Notes under the pieces: model-generated
Databases searched by the model: none
What the model saw: only the letters and a program-made list of their open reading frames with translations
Told to the model about the DNA's origin: nothing
In this document: positions 60,374 through 64,000 of the stretch, piece by piece
How positions within the stretch are numbered: position 1 is the first letter of the stretch
Layout: each line of letters opens with the position of its first letter
Translations under genes and position numbers: made by a program
Assembly (NCBI GenBank): GCA_947567595.1
Contig: CANOMQ010000007.1
Span: forward strand, 1 to 64,000
Source of the DNA: an uncultured Lachnospiraceae bacterium
GTDB lineage: Bacteria > Bacillota > Clostridia > Lachnospirales > Lachnospiraceae
DNA: 64,000 nt
Direction: 5' to 3'

Positions 60374-61705
60374 ATGGAAAAGGAAAATGTTTATTTAAAG
60401 CCTGTTACATTGAAAAATATTTTGAAATTTGCGGTTCCGACAATTGCGATGACGGTGTTTATGTCGTTTTACACAATGGTTGACGGACTGTTTGTGTCGA
60501 ATTTGATTGGCACGGACGCGCTGTCCGCGATTAATCTGACGGCGCCGGTTATCCAGCTTGTCACGGCGATTTCGACAATGCTTGCGACGGGCGGCAGTGC
60601 GGTGATTATGAAAAAGATGGGGGAGCAGAAGACAAACGAGGCGCGGGAGGACTTTGCGTTTCTGATTTTGGTGAATGTCGTGGTCGGGGTGGTGATGTGC
60701 GCGCTTGGGTATCTGACAATGCATTCGGTGTTTGCGGGTATGCATTTGTCGACGGACGTGGAGGGGTATTGTGTGGAGTACCTGAGCCGTTATCTCTTGT
60801 TTACGGTGCCGATTTTGCTGATGAATAATTTCACGCTTTACATGATTGCGAGCGAGAAGGCGACGCTTTCTTTGGTCTGTTCGGTGACGGGCGGGGTGCT
60901 GAATATGGTGTTGGATTATGTGCTGATTGCGGGCTTTGACATGGGGATTGGCGGCGCGGCGGTTGCGACGGGGCTTGGCTATTCGGTGACGGCGGTCGTG
61001 GGGCTGTTTGTGTTTTGCAGGAAAAAGAGCCTGCTGCATTTTCAAAAGCCTGTGGTTCGGGGGCGGGTGCTTGTCAATGCGGCGACAAATGGGTGTTCGG
61101 AGATGGCGACGGCGCTTGTCACGGGGATTATCACAATGATGTTTAACTGGACAATGCTGCGCTATGTGGGGGAGGACGGCGTTGCGGCGGTTACGATTAT
61201 CATGTATGTGCTGATGTTTGCAAGCTCCCTGTATACGGGGTATTCGTATGGGGTAGCGCCGATGATTAGTTTTTATTATGGGGAGCAGAACCGGGAGAAG
61301 TTAAGGAAGCTGGTTGCGGTCAGCCTGAAGGTGATTGCGGTGATTTCCGTTTTGACGGTTGCGGCGTCGTTTGCGCTGACAAGACCACTGGTGTCCGTTT
61401 TTGCAAGACCGGATAATCCGGTTTATGATTTGGCGGTGACGGGGAACCGGATTTGCACGTTTGCGCTGTTTTTTATCGGGTTCAATATTTTTGCGAGCGG
61501 GTTGTTTACGGCGTTGTCAAACGGGGTGGTTTCGGCGGTGCTTGCGTTTTCGCGGTCGTTTGTGTTTATGTTAGTTACAATGCTGGTGCTTCCGGTGTTT
61601 TTGGGCGTGAACGGGATTTGGCTTGCGACGCCTGCAGCGGAGCTGATGGCGCTTGCGCTGTCGGTGGGAATGTTTGTGCGGTACCGGAGGCGGTATGGGT
61701 ATTAG
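60374..61705 (+). CDS. MATE-family multidrug/cation antiporter
   Basis: A 443-residue membrane transporter with twelve predicted transmembrane helices in two bundles. Signature MATE segments: KFAVPTIAMTVFMSFYTMVDGLFVSNLIGTDALSAINLTAPV at the N-terminus and GVAAVTIIMYVLMFASSLYTGYSYGVAPMISFYYGEQN in the second half. Start ATG 60374 follows GGAGG by 8 nt; the upstream frame to 60266 overlaps the promoter and is not used. Regulation by the divergent MerR protein is strongly suggested by the 19-bp spacer promoter. Substrate unknown. Confidence 0.9.
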   Translation: MEKENVYLKPVTLKNILKFAVPTIAMTVFMSFYTMVDGLFVSNLIGTDALSAINLTAPVIQLVTAISTMLATGGSAVIMKKMGEQKTNEAREDFAFLILVNVVVGVVMCALGYLTMHSVFAGMHLSTDVEGYCVEYLSRYLLFTVPILLMNNFTLYMIASEKATLSLVCSVTGGVLNMVLDYVLIAGFDMGIGGAAVATGLGYSVTAVVGLFVFCRKKSLLHFQKPVVRGRVLVNAATNGCSEMATALVTGIITMMFNWTMLRYVGEDGVAAVTIIMYVLMFASSLYTGYSYGVAPMISFYYGEQNREKLRKLVAVSLKVIAVISVLTVAASFALTRPLVSVFARPDNPVYDLAVTGNRICTFALFFIGFNIFASGLFTALSNGVVSAVLAFSRSFVFMLVTMLVLPVFLGVNGIWLATPAAELMALALSVGMFVRYRRRYGY

Positions 61706-61714
61706 GGGAATTGG

Positions 61715-61744
61715 CGGCTGTGATAAAAAGCAGCCGTTTTTTCT
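61715..61744 (+). terminator. Terminator of the MATE gene
   Basis: CGGCTG (61715-61720) and CAGCCG (61731-61736) with a T run to 61744. Confidence 0.8.
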
Positions 61745-61899
61745 TTTCGGTGCAGTATTTGGAAAAGGAGGGGCGTGTGGCGCTTGGTGATAAAAAGTGA
61801 AAATGTAGTAGTTATCATGGCGGGATTGTGATAGACTATAGGTAATGCCAAAGTCAGGCTTGGCAGGAATTTGGAAATGATTGAAAAGGGGTTACAGGA

Positions 61900-62520
61900 A
61901 TGAAAAACAAGATGGTAATTACAACGCTTATGGGAACATTGCTGATAAGCGGTCTGATATTAAGCGGCTGTGGTGACAAGCCGTCTGCCCCGCAGCCTTC
62001 GCAGGAGCAGGGCACTGTGCAGCAGGCAGAAACGGACGAGGGTGAGACAGACGGCGGGGGCGGCATTTTGGCGTCTTTTTCGGCGGACACACTGGACGGC
62101 GGAACGTACACGCAGGACAATTTTTCTGACACGGATGTCACAATCATCAACTTTTGGGCGACCTTTTGTGGTCCATGCCTTGCGGAAATGCCGGATATTG
62201 CGGCGTTTGAGAAGGCACTGCCGGACAATGTGCAGATGATTACGGTCTGCCTTGACGGCGTGGGCAATCCGGACGGGGTGCAGGATATTTTGGACGAGGC
62301 TGGCTATGAGGGCACGACGCTTTTGGACGGGGACGGCGATTTTGCAAGTGTCTGCGGGGAAATTTTATATATTCCGACGACCATCTTAGTAGACCAGAAC
62401 GGGAATATGCTGGGCAACGCGATTGTCGGCGGGCAGCAGGATTTGGAGGAAACATACAAGGCGGCGGTCAACGACGCGCTGCTTGCGATGGGAAAGGCGG
62501 AGATTGGAGATGAAGAATAA
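61900..62520 (+). CDS. TlpA/ResA-like thioredoxin lipoprotein
   Basis: A 206-residue lipoprotein facing the outside. Lipobox LILSGCG (Cys at about 24), an acidic linker (about 27-60), and a thioredoxin fold (about 62-200) with the active site Cys90-Gly-Pro-Cys93 in NFWATFCGPCLAEMP and the cis-Pro loop in YIPTTILVD. CGPC is the oxidoreductase type used for reducing extracytoplasmic proteins or peroxides. ATG 61900 follows AAAAGGGG. Its stop overlaps the next gene by 11 bp, showing a tight redox operon with the CXXC mini-protein and polyferredoxin that could supply electrons. Confidence 0.88.
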   Translation: MKNKMVITTLMGTLLISGLILSGCGDKPSAPQPSQEQGTVQQAETDEGETDGGGGILASFSADTLDGGTYTQDNFSDTDVTIINFWATFCGPCLAEMPDIAAFEKALPDNVQMITVCLDGVGNPDGVQDILDEAGYEGTTLLDGDGDFASVCGEILYIPTTILVDQNGNMLGNAIVGGQQDLEETYKAAVNDALLAMGKAEIGDEE

Positions 62521-62653
62521 GCGTCGGGTGATTTCGTTTGGCATTTTGGCGCTTTCGCTTGTGCTGATTGGAATCGGCGTTGGAAACGGGGAGCATTTGG
62601 AGGTTCTGCAAAAGGCGGTGATGGTATGTCTGGAATGCATCGGAATCGGTTGA
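62510..62653 (+). CDS. CD1871A-family CXXC mini-protein
   Basis: A 47-residue membrane peptide: KKxRR-type start (MKNKRRVISFGILALSL), one transmembrane helix (about 8-25), and the C-terminal motif AVMVCLECIGIG with the CxxC at about 40-43. It matches the CD1871A family that occurs beside membrane polyferredoxins in Clostridia. It overlaps the thioredoxin gene by 11 bp and the polyferredoxin gene by 28 bp, so all three are co-translated. A likely role is handing electrons or thiols between them; unproven. Confidence 0.82.
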   Translation: MKNKRRVISFGILALSLVLIGIGVGNGEHLEVLQKAVMVCLECIGIG

Positions 62654-63498
62654 AGCGGCTGTCTTTTCAGCGGATTTGCCAAGTGGCGTTTGCTGTTTTG
62701 ATCAATGGCTATGTGGTCGGTTTTCAGAAGGGAAAAATTTATACGGGTAAGAGCAAGGCGCTCTGCGTTCCCGTGCTGAACTGTTATTCGTGTCCGGGCG
62801 CACTGGGGGCGTGTCCGATTGGCTCATTGCAGACGGTGCTTGGCGCAAGAGGGCACCATATTCCGTTTTATGTGCTGGGAATGCTGATGCTGGTCGGGAT
62901 TTTGATTGGGCGCGCGGCGTGTGGTCTTTTGTGCCCGTTCGGGCTGGTGCAGGATTTGCTGCATAAAATTCCGGTGCCGAAAATCAAGGTGCCGTTAAAG
63001 ATTGATAAGCCTGCGCGGTACCTGAAATATGGGATTTTGCTTGTGACGGTGCTTTTGTTACCGCTGTTTGCGGCGGATAAAACAGGGATTGCACCGCCGT
63101 ATTTTTGCAAATATATCTGTCCTGCGGGGACGCTTGAGGGCGGCATTCCGCTTTTGCTTGCAAACGAGACCTTGCGCAGGGCGGCAGGGGCGCTATTTAC
63201 ATGGAAGCTTTTGGTGCTTTTAGTGATTGTGTTTGCGTCGGTCTGCATTCATCGTCCGTTCTGCCGTTATCTTTGTCCGTTGGGGGCGTTTTATGCGCTG
63301 TTTCAGCGGTTTAGCTTTTATCAGCTTCGGCTGGACAAGGAAAAGTGTGTTGACTGTAAGCAGTGTGAGCGCTCGTGTCCGATGGCGGTGGAAGTCACAA
63401 GGAATATCAACAGCCCCGAATGTATCCGCTGCGGGAAGTGTAAGGCAGTCTGCCCTGTGGGGGCAATTTCTTCGGGGAAGGTAGGGAGAGAGTCATGA
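62626..63498 (+). CDS. Membrane polyferredoxin (NapH/CcoG-like)
   Basis: A 290-residue membrane protein with about four helices (about 14-30, 83-105, 128-146, 190-207). It has several Cys clusters: CVPVLNCYSCPGALGACPIGS (about 47-67), CGLLCPFGLVQD, YFCKYICPAG, FCRYLCPLG, and two 4Fe-4S motifs at the C-terminus (CVDCKQCERSCPM and CIRCGKCKAVCP). The first cluster with PGALGACP is typical of this subtype. It probably moves electrons from cytosolic carriers across the membrane to the thioredoxin lipoprotein. ATG 62626 overlaps the upstream mini-gene; its stop overlaps the next ATG. Confidence 0.87.
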   Translation: MSGMHRNRLKRLSFQRICQVAFAVLINGYVVGFQKGKIYTGKSKALCVPVLNCYSCPGALGACPIGSLQTVLGARGHHIPFYVLGMLMLVGILIGRAACGLLCPFGLVQDLLHKIPVPKIKVPLKIDKPARYLKYGILLVTVLLLPLFAADKTGIAPPYFCKYICPAGTLEGGIPLLLANETLRRAAGALFTWKLLVLLVIVFASVCIHRPFCRYLCPLGAFYALFQRFSFYQLRLDKEKCVDCKQCERSCPMAVEVTRNINSPECIRCGKCKAVCPVGAISSGKVGRES

Positions 63499-64000
63499 AA
63501 TATTTACGAAAGCTTGCAGGTTTTACCGTTCTTTTTATTGCTGTGTTTATGGTATTTGCACTAATCCGGTATCAGGCGGACGCGCAGGTATCGCTTATGT
63601 CGGAGCGCCTGCAATATGATTTTGATGAGGACTGGCGCGTCGCTGTGCGGGACGAGGCGGCAAGGGACGTGACGCTGCCGTATTTCGTGACACATCCCGA
63701 GACGGGGACGCTTGTGTTTGAAAATACGCTGCCAGAGGACTTTGAGGGCACGACCATGCGCTTTTTTTCCAAGAATGCGTGGGTGCGTGTTCTTCTGGAC
63801 GGAAAGGAGCTTTACAGGCAGGAGGAGGGCGAAGGGACAGATGTGGAGCATTGTGTGGACATTCCCGAGGCGTTTTCCAAAGGGGAGCTGCAAATCGAGC
63901 TGACGGTTTTGGAGCCGGACACAGAGACGGCGCTCGGGGAGATTGTCCTTGAGATGCAGGAAATTGTCGTGCTTGGGCTGAACGCGAATAACCTTGTTGA
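63495..64000 (+). CDS. Signal-anchored sensor-like protein, runs off the window
   Basis: ATG 63495 overlaps the polyferredoxin stop in ATGA, behind GTAGGGAGAGAG. The frame is open to the end of the window (168 codons). It begins with a transmembrane anchor (about 6-24, LAGFTVLFIAVFMVFALI) and continues as an extracytoplasmic beta-rich domain with FFSKNAWVRVLLDGKELYRQEEG, the same kind as in the GGDEF protein at 48039 (KVLIDGVELYR). That suggests a 7TMR-DISM-type membrane sensor, perhaps with a GGDEF output, whose C-terminus lies beyond the window. Confidence 0.65.
   Translation, partial: MKYLRKLAGFTVLFIAVFMVFALIRYQADAQVSLMSERLQYDFDEDWRVAVRDEAARDVTLPYFVTHPETGTLVFENTLPEDFEGTTMRFFSKNAWVRVLLDGKELYRQEEGEGTDVEHCVDIPEAFSKGELQIELTVLEPDTETALGEIVLEMQEIVVLGLNANNLV

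Noticed and set aside
60395-61045. Minus-strand frame of 216 codons opposite the MATE gene
   Set aside because: Arg/His-rich shadow without start signal or family features.

Overview
The window reads as chromosomal DNA of a low-to-mid GC anaerobic Firmicute, most likely a member of the Lachnospiraceae (Clostridia). The grounds are the gene order rimP-nusA-ylxR-ylxQ-infB-rbfA-nrnA-truB-ribF, T-box and lysine-riboswitch control, strong GGAGG ribosome binding sites, ATG/GTG/TTG/ATT starts, and families common in that group (DUF6465-like basic-tail protein, two-OB-fold SSB-like protein, DUF1540, CD1871A CXXC protein, HIS6-type HisA). No genus is claimed.

Layout. 1-2 kb: two tRNA-Glu(CTC) copies and citrate synthase. 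2-10.8 kb: translation and RNA operon rimP to ribF. 10.9-14.7 kb: a secreted NlpC/P60 hydrolase, a group II intron remnant sitting directly after its terminator, and a junction where an HTH regulator and an Ig-like repeat protein are both cut. 14.8-24.9 kb: SEC-C protein, T-box-thrS, infC-rpmI-rplT behind a structured leader, a PepD-type dipeptidase, an HflK/HflC pair and a basic-tail protein.

25-40.6 kb is an accessory region. It holds an atypical cis-prenyltransferase, several transcription factors (WYL, HxlR, PadR, AraC), a DJ-1-like protein, a GNAT, a NapH-like ferredoxin and a few immunity-like orphans. It also holds an unusual density of broken genes: nucleotidyltransferase, aldo/keto reductase, radical SAM enzyme, P-loop kinase, a pair of ABC exporters collapsed into one gene, and an ECF sigma factor. 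40.6-43.4 kb is a LytTR/GHKL two-component system with candidate LytTR repeats before the regulator gene and before a downstream coiled-coil gene.

43.7-64 kb returns to core functions: SSB-like and CobO-like proteins, dapA-dapB behind a lysine riboswitch, hisA, a membrane GGDEF protein, a degenerate LytM protein, YerC, an L,D-transpeptidase, an orphan NMT1-type binding lipoprotein, PcrA helicase, RlmD-type methyltransferase, tRNA-Leu(CAG) and a MerR regulator facing a MATE pump through a 19-bp-spacer promoter. The last operon is redox-related: thioredoxin lipoprotein, CXXC mini-protein, polyferredoxin and a truncated sensor-like protein.

The most novel-looking items are a candidate stand-alone structured RNA at about 52377-52506 with GGGG loops, the LytTR-controlled coiled-coil protein, the small membrane protein under T-box control, and the thioredoxin/CXXC/polyferredoxin operon.
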